A DNA stretch of 50,887 bases from Cyclobacteriaceae bacterium (GTDB lineage Bacteria > Bacteroidota > Bacteroidia > Cytophagales > Cyclobacteriaceae): NCBI GenBank assembly GCA_947458475.1, contig CANGZP010000008.1, positions 1 to 50,887 of the forward strand, given 5' to 3'. The position numbers were made by a program, and so were the translations under genes. Positions 36,649 to 44,066 of the stretch are shown here, piece after piece (the first letter of the stretch is position 1; every line of letters begins with the position of its first letter). Below the pieces are notes generated by a model. It worked only from the letters and a program-made list of their open reading frames with translations. It was not told where the DNA came from and did no database searches.

Positions 36649-37225
36649 AGGCACTGTTTACTTGTTTCATTTTTTTTCGAATATGGTTGAGCGCATAGCG
36701 CATTCTACCCAAGGCTGTATTGATACTGACGCCAGTTTGTTCGGCGATTTCTTGGAAACTTAGGTCTAAGTAATGCCGCATGATGACCACTTCCTTTTGA
36801 GCCTCTGGAAGTTCATCGATCAAGTTGCGCACCCAAGCAAGAGTTTCCTCTTTGATTCGTTGCTCTTCAGAGGAATCTTCCGCAAAGGATAGTGAATTGA
36901 GCAGATTGCTCCCATCTTCCAAAAGGATGGTGGGGTATCTTTTTGCCTTTCTAAAGTAATCGATCGCCAGGTTGTGCGCAATGCGCATCACCCAAGGCTG
37001 AAATTTACCTTCTTCGTTGTACTTATCTGAATTCAAGGTGTGAAGCACCTTGACAAATACATCTTGTAACAGATCTTCTGCTACTTCCTGATCTTTTACG
37101 ATCAGAAAAATTGTGGTAAACACTTTACTTTGATACCGATCCACTAAGAGATTAAAGGCAGCTTCATTACCATTACGATACAGGGTGATCAACACGCTGT
37201 CATCAGGACCTAATTGCTTACTCAT
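36623..37225 (-). CDS. ECF-type RNA polymerase sigma factor
   Basis: 200 residues, two-domain sigma-70 of the extracytoplasmic-function group. Region 2 spans about 22-90, with DQEVAEDLLQDVFVKVL and FQPWVMRIAHNLAIDYFRK. Region 4 (about 130-185) has LPEAQKEVVIMRHYLDLSFQ and the recognition helix around EIAEQTGVSINTALGRMRYA. It binds core RNA polymerase and directs it to a small regulon. The regulon cannot be read from here. It overlaps the small downstream gene by 26 bp. No TonB-linked FecR-type anti-sigma lies nearby, so iron-uptake control is unlikely. Confidence 0.93.
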   Translation of the reverse strand: MSKQLGPDDSVLITLYRNGNEAAFNLLVDRYQSKVFTTIFLIVKDQEVAEDLLQDVFVKVLHTLNSDKYNEEGKFQPWVMRIAHNLAIDYFRKAKRYPTILLEDGSNLLNSLSFAEDSSEEQRIKEETLAWVRNLIDELPEAQKEVVIMRHYLDLSFQEIAEQTGVSINTALGRMRYALNHIRKKMKQVNSAYDKIIYPK

Positions 37226-37593
37226 TTTTAAGTTGGTTTATAAACAACGTAAAAGTCTAGGCCATAGTATCGGGTTAGGTGAAAAGATTTTTTTGAGGGG
37301 GTTGAAACTGCGTTAAAAAGGATTCGAAACTACAGCGAAATTTTCAAACTATGCAACATTAGTGTTAAAATCAATACTTTATTTTTTCATTTTTATTATT
37401 TACTATTTTTTATTCTGAATAAATCTCATTGGATATATTTTTATTTTTCGCTCCCCACTAGAACTGCTGAGGTTAGTCAAGATGGAGGAGTAAAAATCGG
37501 GACATCTAAAGTCAAAAAATCCAAGTGCAGAAGTCATTTAAAAAGTAAAAGGCAATGCTTACCTTCGTAGTCTTACACAGAAAAAAACGAATC
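37226..37593. other. Divergent promoter region between sigma factor and DUF3127 gene
   Basis: About 370 bp, AT-rich, without a coding sequence I can support. It must hold the promoters of both divergent genes. TACCTTCG (37559-37566) upstream of the DUF3127 start is one mismatch from TAnnTTTG. No repeats stand out. Confidence 0.5.
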
Positions 37594-37938
37594 ATGGATT
37601 TAAGCGGAAAAATTATCTCCCAGCTACCCGAAGTGAGTGGAAGCTCTAAAAGTGGCAATGCTTGGCGCAAGCAGGAATATATTATAGAAACAGGAGGGCA
37701 GTATCCTAAAAAAGTATGTGTCTCCATCTGGGGAGATAAGATTGACCAGTTTGGATTAAAGGTAGGCGAGCAAGTCAACCTTGGGATAGAGGTAGAAAGC
37801 CGCGAGTACAACGGCCGTTGGTATACGGAAGTGAAAGCATACAAGGTAGACCGCAGCCAAGGAGGAGGAATGCCAGTGGGTCCTCCAGATGTAGATACTT
37901 TTTACGAAGCTGCTGACGAGGACAAGCTTCCATTTTAA
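37594..37938 (+). CDS. DUF3127 protein
   Basis: 114 residues from ATG 37594. The frame extends to 37555, but those codons cover the likely promoter and family members begin near MDLSGKIISQLPEVSG. The core has SGNAWRKQEYIIETGGQYPKK (split here as AWRKQEYIIETGG) and EVKAYKVDR, both typical of DUF3127, a Bacteroidota-specific small OB-fold-like domain. A Gly-rich linker and an acidic tip (ADEDKLPF) resemble the C-terminal tip of single-stranded DNA-binding proteins, which recruits partner proteins. That parallel is my observation and not an established function. It is convergent with the YdeI islet and followed by direct repeat copy 1. Confidence 0.85.
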   Translation: MDLSGKIISQLPEVSGSSKSGNAWRKQEYIIETGGQYPKKVCVSIWGDKIDQFGLKVGEQVNLGIEVESREYNGRWYTEVKAYKVDRSQGGGMPVGPPDVDTFYEAADEDKLPF

Positions 37939-37982
37939 GATTGGGCCTAAGGGAAGTCCCTTCCCAATTCACAAACACGACG

Positions 37983-38032
37983 CAAAAAAAAGCGAGACTT
38001 ACTCAGTCTCGCTTTTTACTTTTAGTTCGATT
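37983..38032 (+). repeat. 50-bp direct repeat, copy 1 (displaced rng 3' end plus terminator)
   Basis: Identical over 50 bp to 39383-39432, with an exact 1400-bp offset. It contains the hairpin GCGAGACT/AGTCTCGC with flanking A and T runs, and the last ten codons plus stop of rng as a fragment. Beyond 38032 no further similarity to rng is seen. Confidence 0.95.
37984..38017. terminator. Bidirectional intrinsic terminator in repeat copy 1
   Basis: AGCGAGACT (37991-37999) pairs with AGTCTCGCT (38005-38013) across a 5-nt loop, with A and T runs on both sides. It probably now ends the DUF3127 transcript. Confidence 0.88.
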
Positions 38033-38211
38033 CCATTTTGTCTCACACAAAATTGGTCACCTTTTTATTTCAAAATACCTACCCATTTACAAGGTAAAAA
38101 AGAGGGAGGTTATAGGGTTTTTTCAACAGCAGGCGGCATTTTGCAAAAAATAGAGCGTAAATGAGCCGATTTACAAGGGCCTTTTAGGCCTAGGTAATGT
38201 ACTTTCGTGGA
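38033..38211. other. Left spacer of the YdeI islet
   Basis: Non-coding. It includes a perfect short hairpin GGCCT-TTT-AGGCC near 38180, close to the end of the YdeI-domain gene but without a T-run. No sequence matching the right end of the islet was found apart from the direct repeat. Confidence 0.4.
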
Positions 38212-38664
38212 TCATTTAATTGCTTTTTGAATTTGCTTATCCACGTCCTTGATTTTATTGATGGAATAAATAACGTTTCTCCTTTTACCTAGTGTCAGGC
38301 AATCAAAAATGGCTTTTAAGGAGAGATCTTGCTCAAGTACAGCATCAAGCACTTCCGGCATGTCAACACCCAAAGGGTTGGGTTCTTCTGTTAATTCAAA
38401 GAAAAGGTTGTCACCCAAGTTCTTGTTTATTTCTTGTAAATTCTTGCTACTTAAAATGATAAAAAAATTACCATCTCCAAGGTGGTTTAACCCACATTGG
38501 AAGGTTACCTTTTTGTCAATCCTACATAAAAACCGCGTGTGCCTTTTGTTTTTGAATTGACCCACCAGCTCGCTAGGAATAGTGAGGTAAAAATACCCTC
38601 CCTTTCTTTTTTCCAACTGACCAATAGACTGCTCAGCTTGATAGCTAGTGATTAGTTCATTCAT
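38212..38664 (-). CDS. DUF1905/YdeI-like protein, islet gene 2
   Basis: 150 residues. The N-terminal half resembles DUF1905 (a small beta-barrel: GYFYLTIPSELVGQF, VTFQCGLNHLGDGNFFIIL). The C-terminal part resembles the YdeI/OmpD-associated tail: DMPEVLDAVLEQD, then LTLGKRRNVIYSINKIKDVD, about residues 123-142. Such fusions are common and are labelled bacteriocin-protection proteins in databases, but their function is poorly defined. It lies 12 bp after the full YdeI gene and is probably cotranscribed. Both islet genes are more AT-rich than the flanking genes. Confidence 0.75.
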   Translation of the reverse strand: MNELITSYQAEQSIGQLEKRKGGYFYLTIPSELVGQFKNKRHTRFLCRIDKKVTFQCGLNHLGDGNFFIILSSKNLQEINKNLGDNLFFELTEEPNPLGVDMPEVLDAVLEQDLSLKAIFDCLTLGKRRNVIYSINKIKDVDKQIQKAIK

Positions 38665-38676
38665 TTAATATCAATT

Positions 38677-39255
38677 TCAACTGCCTTTCAATTTTTCTCC
38701 TTTGGCCGATAGTTGTGCAAGTTGACTTATTCTTGCTACCCTAGTTTTTTCTGATTTAGCCAACTTGATCCACCTCAGCACAAAACGCTTACTGGAATCA
38801 TTGATGTCCTGAAAAAATTCGAACGCTCCAGCGTATTTTCGTAATTCTTCCTCTAAATCATGAGGGACTTTAAGTTGGTCTACATCCTCCATGAAACCCC
38901 ACAGACCATGCTGCTTGGACAGTTGAATAGATAAAAAACCAGGCGCTCGCATTTTCCCTTCATTAATCAACCTCTCAGCGCGGTCTTTATACGTCTTCGC
39001 CCAGTGCTCTACCCTCCTAGGGGATATTAACTGCATAGTGCGGGTTTCATCCAATTTTCTTCGTATCCCATCAATCCACCCAAAAGCAACTAAGGCGTCT
39101 AGTACCTGCGAGGTAGAAAGGTATTTTTCAGGAACAATCTTTTTGAAGGTGACTAGCCAAACACTTTTCTTGTGGCTGTGGTTTTTGTCCAACCAATTGT
39201 CCAGCTCTTGAACTGAACTAACTTCTATCTTTTCAAAATTCGCGCTGTCGATCAT
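38677..39255 (-). CDS. YdeI/YdhG-family protein, islet gene 1
   Basis: 192 residues. It has the YdeI landmarks in order: LDNWLDKNHSHKKSVWLVTF (about 17-36), ALVAFGWIDGIRRKLDETR (about 53-71), SPRRVEHWAKTYKDRAERLI, a GLWGF-type motif, VPHDLEEELRKYAG, and a basic C-terminus. Members have been linked to resistance to cationic peptides or bacteriocins in enterobacteria. That role here is inference from family membership. It is the first gene of a two-gene unit inside the 50-bp direct repeats. Confidence 0.85.
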   Translation of the reverse strand: MIDSANFEKIEVSSVQELDNWLDKNHSHKKSVWLVTFKKIVPEKYLSTSQVLDALVAFGWIDGIRRKLDETRTMQLISPRRVEHWAKTYKDRAERLINEGKMRAPGFLSIQLSKQHGLWGFMEDVDQLKVPHDLEEELRKYAGAFEFFQDINDSSKRFVLRWIKLAKSEKTRVARISQLAQLSAKGEKLKGS

Positions 39256-39382
39256 GGGCTAATGAGTTTCGAAATACCTAAAGGTCAAAAAACGTATCCT
39301 AGGGGAATTCGAGTAAGGTAAGCATCCAAACAAGGACAAGGGTTGTATAGAACACCCTCATTGGTAAAGGAAGACAAAAAGA

Positions 39383-39432
39383 CAAAAAAAAGCGAGACTT
39401 ACTCAGTCTCGCTTTTTACTTTTAGTTCGATT
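39383..39432 (-). repeat. 50-bp direct repeat, copy 2 (native rng 3' end)
   Basis: Identical to 37983-38032. This is the copy in its native context: it spans the last ten codons of rng, its stop codon (39399-39401) and the terminator. The stop codon falls in the hairpin loop, so one terminator arm is coding sequence. Confidence 0.95.
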
Positions 39433-40970
39433 TCTTCTCCAGATTCATCTTGAAATCTGTATTCCGTCACAGGTAGTGAAGAATCTTTGATCAGTTTTAT
39501 CCATTTGTAATATTTAAAAAACCACTTTACTCGTCGGCTAATCAGGCCAGTGGTAAAGTAGGCATGCAGATACGGGTGCAAGCCGATGTGGATTTTGTCC
39601 ACGTTTTGAATGGTTGCCATGTGCTCCAAATCTTTTTCCAACTTATCGGCGACCAGAATGGACGCTTGGATTTTGCCGGTACCGTTGCAAGCAGGGCAGG
39701 TTTCCTTGGTCACAATGTTGACCTCAGGACGCACACGCTGTCGGGTAATTTGCATCAGCCCAAATTTGCTTAAGGGCAATACGGTATGTTTGGATCTGTC
39801 AAACTTCATCTCCAACATCATGGCATCGAAAATCGCCTTTTTATTCTCGGCTTTTTTCATGTCGATAAAATCGACTACGATGATTCCTCCCATATCTCGG
39901 AGGCGGAGTTGTCTAGCAATTTCTTTAGCAGCCACCAGGTTGGTTTTAAGCGCTGTAGATTCCTGGTCACTTTCTTGGTTGGACTTATTGCCACTGTTGA
40001 CGTCGATGACGTGCAGGGCTTCGGTGTGCTCTATAATCACATAGCCTCCTTGAGGTAGGCTTACGGACTGTCCAAACAAGCTTTTGATTTGCTTTTCGAT
40101 TCCAAAACTTTCAAATAGCTTAACCTTACCGTTGTAAAGTTTGACAATTTTTTCTTTTTCAGGCGCTATAGACCTGATGTAGGAACGGATCTGATCGTAA
40201 GTAGACTCTTCTTCTACGGTGATTGCATCGAATGATTCATTGAGCAGATCTCTCACAAGTGAGGAGGCCATGCTCATCTCTCCAATAATTTTATCCCGGC
40301 TTTTGGCTTTCAGCAATTTGCTCATACCCTCTTCCCAATTGGTGAGAAGATTTCGAAGGTCTTTATCAAGTTCCGTCACGGACTGACCTTCAGCCACTGT
40401 TCGGATGATTACCCCGAAATTGGCAGGTTTGATTGAATTGATAAGTCTGAGCAGCCTTTTACGCTCTTCATTGCTTCGTATTTTCTTCGATACATTGACT
40501 GTGTCGGAGAAGGGTACAAGCACGAGGTAACGTCCAGGTAGAGAGAGCTCACAGGAAAGTCTAGGGCCTTTTGTTGAGATGGGTTCTTTGACAACTTGCA
40601 CCAAAACCTGATTGGTCTTGGCTAGAATCTTGTCGATTTTGCCGACTTTTTCTATTTCTGCTTCGTTTTCAAAGCCCTTCAAGAGGTGGTTGCTGTAGTT
40701 GTTGTTGCGTACCATTTTGGTAAACTTCAACAAGCTATTGATATTTGATCCCAGGTCTTGGTAATGAAGAAAGGCATCTTTCTCGTAGCCCACATCAATA
40801 AATGCGGCGTTGAGTCCATTGACAATCTTGCGGACCGTTCCCAAATAAATGTCTCCCACCTTAAACTGGTTGTCCATCCCTTCGGAATGAAGTTCAACCA
40901 GCTGCTTGTCTTGCAATAAGGCTATTCGACTTCCATTTTGAGCAGAATCGATTAACAATTCCGTACTCAA
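39399..40970 (-). CDS. rng: Ribonuclease E/G family endoribonuclease
   Basis: 523 residues, close to RNase G length (489 in E. coli) and without the long RNase E scaffold tail. The S1 domain is at about 38-125 (GDIYLGTVRKIVNGLNAAFI and VGYEKDAFLHYQDLG). The DNase I-like catalytic part includes HVIDVNSGNK and the magnesium-binding Asp residues in DMGGIIVVDFIDMKK. The zinc-link CPACNGTGK (about 428-436) supports dimerisation. It cleaves single-stranded AU-rich RNA in rRNA maturation and mRNA decay. Its last codons form one arm of its own terminator. It is last in the run HU-TPR-COX24-rng. Confidence 0.95.
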   Translation of the reverse strand: MSTELLIDSAQNGSRIALLQDKQLVELHSEGMDNQFKVGDIYLGTVRKIVNGLNAAFIDVGYEKDAFLHYQDLGSNINSLLKFTKMVRNNNYSNHLLKGFENEAEIEKVGKIDKILAKTNQVLVQVVKEPISTKGPRLSCELSLPGRYLVLVPFSDTVNVSKKIRSNEERKRLLRLINSIKPANFGVIIRTVAEGQSVTELDKDLRNLLTNWEEGMSKLLKAKSRDKIIGEMSMASSLVRDLLNESFDAITVEEESTYDQIRSYIRSIAPEKEKIVKLYNGKVKLFESFGIEKQIKSLFGQSVSLPQGGYVIIEHTEALHVIDVNSGNKSNQESDQESTALKTNLVAAKEIARQLRLRDMGGIIVVDFIDMKKAENKKAIFDAMMLEMKFDRSKHTVLPLSKFGLMQITRQRVRPEVNIVTKETCPACNGTGKIQASILVADKLEKDLEHMATIQNVDKIHIGLHPYLHAYFTTGLISRRVKWFFKYYKWIKLIKDSSLPVTEYRFQDESGEEIELKVKSETE

Positions 40971-41030
40971 ATTTTCTTTTTACTAGTGTAAATGAACGTA
41001 CTTTACTTCCATTGGCACGCAAAGAAGGGA

Positions 41031-41120
41031 TTACTTCTTCTTGTGTCTGTTTTTTCTAAGTCTCTTCTTACGCTTGTGCGTAGCGATCTTATGTCTTTTT
41101 CTTTTCTTACCGCAAGGCAT
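41031..41120 (-). CDS. 29-residue AURKAIP1/COX24-domain protein (mS38/bS22-like)
   Basis: A 29-codon gene reading MPCGKKRKRHKIATHKRKKR followed by LRKNRHKKK. It is extremely basic. The pattern KRxKxHKxxxxKRKKRxRKxR is that of the COX24/AURKAIP1 domain, found in mitochondrial ribosomal protein mS38, and resembles the small actinobacterial ribosomal protein bS22. Annotated Bacteroidota genomes carry a near-identical mini-protein upstream of rng. I infer a ribosome-associated role. It lies 60 bp upstream of rng and 30 bp downstream of the TPR gene. Confidence 0.85.
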   Translation of the reverse strand: MPCGKKRKRHKIATHKRKKRLRKNRHKKK

Positions 41121-41150
41121 AGTTGTACAATTTAAAGTGTTTGTAATTTG

Positions 41151-41969
41151 TTATAGCTGGTCCAAGTAGCCTTGAATACTCTCCAAAATCATCGGATCTT
41201 GGGTCATTTTCTTGACTAGCTCAAACTGGGCTTTTGCTTTGTTTTTTTCTTTTGACTCAAAATAACTCACCCCTAGGTAAAACTGCCCCTGAATGTTTTG
41301 AGGATGCGCTTTAACCAATTCTTCAAATCGACCAATTGCTCGATCGTATTGCCCGGATTGCATGGAGAGCACACCCATGTTGAATAGGCCGTCTTCATTT
41401 TTGGGATCCGCTTCGAGAATCTCTCTCAAAAGCGTAATTCCCTGCATGGGATTGGCGGAAGACACATAGGTCATCGCTATTTTGGATTTCAAGTCGAGAC
41501 GGGTTGGGTCTTTTTCCAACACCTTGTTTAGGAAACCTCTGGTCTTTTCTGCCAGCACTTCTACTTTATTCTTGTCTAGGGCAAAAGAAAAGGCATCGTA
41601 ATTTGCCTTTCCAGCCTCCTCGATAAGAAATAAATTATCTGGCCAAAGCGAACTTGCCTCTGACCAATAGTAGGCTGCACTGTCAAATATTCCTTCTTCC
41701 TTGTAAATCCCCGCCAGTACCTGCGCAGCTGCTACCTTCTCCTCCACCGAGGGTGCAGTTCGAAACTTGCTGATTAGCTGCGCAGCTTGGGCTTTATTCT
41801 CGGAAGACAGGGTATTCTCATGCGATTCAGTAACGGCTGTGGTAGCTTCCGCTCCCTCTTCCATTTTTGCTCCTGTAGCTTCATTATCGACCACCACCTT
41901 GGGGAGAAGATAAAGGCCTGCTACTGAAGCGATACCGATGCCGATGAGAACAACCTGTAGTTTCTTCAT
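41151..41969 (-). CDS. TPR-repeat protein with membrane anchor
   Basis: 272 residues. An N-terminal hydrophobic segment (about 5-20, VVLIGIGIASVAGLYLL) precedes an acidic linker and several tetratricopeptide-like repeats, clearest near the C-terminus: NEDGLFNMGVLSMQSGQYDR and NIQGQFYLGVSYFESKEKNK (about 190-245). It is a scaffold-type protein, probably in the periplasm or at the inner membrane. It lies 15 bp after the HU gene and upstream of the COX24-like and rng genes. I cannot assign a partner. Confidence 0.85.
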   Translation of the reverse strand: MKKLQVVLIGIGIASVAGLYLLPKVVVDNEATGAKMEEGAEATTAVTESHENTLSSENKAQAAQLISKFRTAPSVEEKVAAAQVLAGIYKEEGIFDSAAYYWSEASSLWPDNLFLIEEAGKANYDAFSFALDKNKVEVLAEKTRGFLNKVLEKDPTRLDLKSKIAMTYVSSANPMQGITLLREILEADPKNEDGLFNMGVLSMQSGQYDRAIGRFEELVKAHPQNIQGQFYLGVSYFESKEKNKAKAQFELVKKMTQDPMILESIQGYLDQL

Positions 41970-41984
41970 GCCTTTAACTCAGGC

Positions 41985-42293
41985 TTAGGCCTGAGTAGCC
42001 ATTTGTTTGATCTTTTTGCTGTTTTTAATTTTTTCCACAAAAACCTTCGAAGGCTTGAATGCAGGAATGTAATGCTCGTCTATCACGATTGCGGTGTTCT
42101 TGGAAATGTTACGCGCAATCTTCTTTGCTCTTTTCTTGTTGATGAAACTTCCAAATCCTCTGACATAGATGTTATCTCCCTCTGCCATGGAATCTTTTAC
42201 TACTTTGAAAAACGCCTCAACTGCTTGAGTTACATCGTCTTTTTGAATTCCGGTCTTCTCGGAAATTTTAGTAATTACTTCTGCTTTAGTCAC
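41985..42293 (-). CDS. HU/IHF-family DNA-binding protein
   Basis: 102 residues. It begins MTKAEVITKISEKTGIQKDD and contains the signature GFGSFINKKRAKKIARN (about 46-62), corresponding to the DNA-binding arm, which here reads VIDEHYIPAFKPSKVF. A basic C-terminal extension of about 12 residues goes beyond typical HU (about 90). HU proteins bend and compact DNA. It is the first gene of the HU-TPR-COX24-rng run and divergent from mutY. Confidence 0.95.
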   Translation of the reverse strand: MTKAEVITKISEKTGIQKDDVTQAVEAFFKVVKDSMAEGDNIYVRGFGSFINKKRAKKIARNISKNTAIVIDEHYIPAFKPSKVFVEKIKNSKKIKQMATQA

Positions 42294-42438
42294 TGTGATT
42301 AAAATTTAGAAATTTCGAAATGCCCTTAACAACCTATTAACCAAGTATTTTTGGGACTGCAAATGTACAAGAAACGACGCAATTAAAAAAGATATTCAAA
42401 AAAAATACCTTGGTTTGTAGTCTCGTAATGAATCCCAA

Positions 42439-43494
42439 ATGAAGCGCAAAGTCACTGAAAATCAATTCTTTTCAAATTCAATACTTTCTTGGTATCAGCA
42501 AAATCCACGGCATTTACCTTGGCGTGAAACCCAAGATCCCTATAAAATCTGGCTCTCGGAAATCATTCTTCAGCAAACCCGCGTGGCGCAGGGATTGCCC
42601 TACTACGAAGCATTTTCAAAAAACTATCCCAGGGTTCAGGATTTGGCGGAAGCCCCTGAAGAAGAAGTGCTCCGACTCTGGCAGGGATTAGGCTACTACA
42701 GCAGAGCCCGCAACCTTCACGCTTGTGCGAAATACATATGGAATGAACTAGGGGGGGATTTTCCCAACAGCTATGCTAGCCTAATTCAACTCAAAGGGGT
42801 GGGCAGCTATACCGCAGCAGCGATCTCCAGCTTTGCCTTTGGGGAGGTTCAGGCCGTGGTAGATGGCAATGTGTTTCGCGTGCTTGCCCGCTACTTTGGA
42901 ATCGCCACAGACATTGCGAGTGGCAAAGGAAAAAAAGAATTTGAAGCACTCGCCAATCAGCTGATCCCCAAAAATTCCCCTGGGGAATTCAACCAGGCCA
43001 TGATGGATTTCGGTTCGCGTTGCTGTGTGCCCAAAAACCCATCCTGTGGTGAATGCCCACTTTCCATCACCTGCTTTGCCTTTCAAAAAGGTCTCGTAGG
43101 CTCTCTTCCCGTAAAAATCAATAAAACTAAGGTTAAGGAACGAACCCTCAACTACCTGGTGATTCGCTGTGCAGGAGAGGTCGTTTGGAACAAAAGAGGG
43201 GAAGGAGATATTTGGACGGGCTTGTATGATTTTCCCCTATTGGAGCAGGAATCCTTCCCGTGGCAGGAAAATCTGAGTCAAGAAGCCATCCTATTTCCTA
43301 AAAAATACCGACATCTACTGTCGCATCAACGGATACTTGGAAGCTTCTGGGAAATCGAACTTTCACCCAACAAACACGCTGAATTGATTCATTGGTGCCA
43401 AAAAGAGGGATTTGATTTGGTAGATCACCAGCAAATTGACGCTTTACCCAAGCCCAAATTGATCCTTCGCTATTTGACTGATCGAGAGATTTGA
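42439..43494 (+). CDS. mutY: A/G-specific adenine glycosylase MutY
   Basis: 351 residues. It removes adenine mispaired with 8-oxoguanine. The catalytic Glu is E41 in SEIILQQTRV. The helix-hairpin-helix is LKGVGSYTAAAI (about 118-129), with catalytic Asp D142 in VVDGNVFRVLAR. The [4Fe-4S] cluster motif C-x6-C-x2-C-x5-C lies in CVPKNPSCGECPLSITC. A NUDIX-like C-terminal domain (about 225-345) recognises 8-oxoG. It begins the mutY-ssb-gldE run typical of Bacteroidota. Confidence 0.97.
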   Translation: MKRKVTENQFFSNSILSWYQQNPRHLPWRETQDPYKIWLSEIILQQTRVAQGLPYYEAFSKNYPRVQDLAEAPEEEVLRLWQGLGYYSRARNLHACAKYIWNELGGDFPNSYASLIQLKGVGSYTAAAISSFAFGEVQAVVDGNVFRVLARYFGIATDIASGKGKKEFEALANQLIPKNSPGEFNQAMMDFGSRCCVPKNPSCGECPLSITCFAFQKGLVGSLPVKINKTKVKERTLNYLVIRCAGEVVWNKRGEGDIWTGLYDFPLLEQESFPWQENLSQEAILFPKKYRHLLSHQRILGSFWEIELSPNKHAELIHWCQKEGFDLVDHQQIDALPKPKLILRYLTDREI

Positions 43495-43539
43495 TTACTT
43501 TCAATCTTCTAAACTTTTTAACTACTAAAACAAAATGTT

Positions 43540-43992
43540 ATGGCAGGAGTAAACAAGGTCATTTTATTGGGACATCTAGGTGCTGACCCAGAAGTGAAAT
43601 ATTTGGAGGGAGACAAGGTAGTGGCTAACCTAAGCCTAGCTACCTCAGAGGCTTACCAAGATCGAAATGGTAACCGCGTGGAGCAGACGGAGTGGCACGA
43701 CTTGGAGCTTTGGGATCAGCAAGCAAAAATTGCGGAGAAATACTTGAAAAAGGGCTCTCAAATCTATGTGGAAGGTAAAATCAAATCTGACAAATGGACG
43801 GATGAGCAAGGCCAAAACCGAAAAAAGATGAAGATCAGAGTTTTGAGCTTTACCATGGTAGGCGGCAAGCCAGAAGGTATGGCCGCTGCACCTGCTCCAA
43901 CTGCAGGAATGTCCGCAATGCCAAGTTCATCTCCAGCACCAAGCGCGCCCATGGTATCGCTTGACGAAGGTGATGATGATTTGCCCTTTTAA
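43540..43992 (+). CDS. ssb: Single-stranded DNA-binding protein
   Basis: 150 residues. The OB-fold domain is at about 1-110 (NKVILLGHLGADPEVKYLEG, TEWHDLELW). A Pro/Ala/Ser-rich linker (about 111-138) ends in the acidic tip GDDDLPF, which recruits replication and repair partners. It lies between mutY and gldE, 45 bp after mutY. A hairpin follows 8 bp after the stop. Confidence 0.97.
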   Translation: MAGVNKVILLGHLGADPEVKYLEGDKVVANLSLATSEAYQDRNGNRVEQTEWHDLELWDQQAKIAEKYLKKGSQIYVEGKIKSDKWTDEQGQNRKKMKIRVLSFTMVGGKPEGMAAAPAPTAGMSAMPSSSPAPSAPMVSLDEGDDDLPF

Positions 43993-44000
43993 TTAAACTA

Positions 44001-44034
44001 CAAATCCCCTGTTTCCTTTAATTCAGGGGATTTG
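44001..44034 (+). terminator. Hairpin after ssb, weak terminator
   Basis: A perfect 11-bp stem, CAAATCCCCTG (44001-44011) with CAGGGGATTTG (44024-44034). It lacks a proper T-run (TATAACTTT follows), so it may only attenuate or stabilise the ssb mRNA 3' end. Confidence 0.5.
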
Positions 44035-44036
44035 TA

Positions 44037-44044
44037 TAACTTTG
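44037..44044 (+). promoter_or_regulatory. -7 element of gldE
   Basis: TAACTTTG matches the consensus exactly, 22 bp upstream of the gldE ATG and directly behind the ssb hairpin. This suggests gldE has its own promoter. Confidence 0.5.
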
Positions 44045-44066
44045 ACCACTTTATTGAATTAAACAC

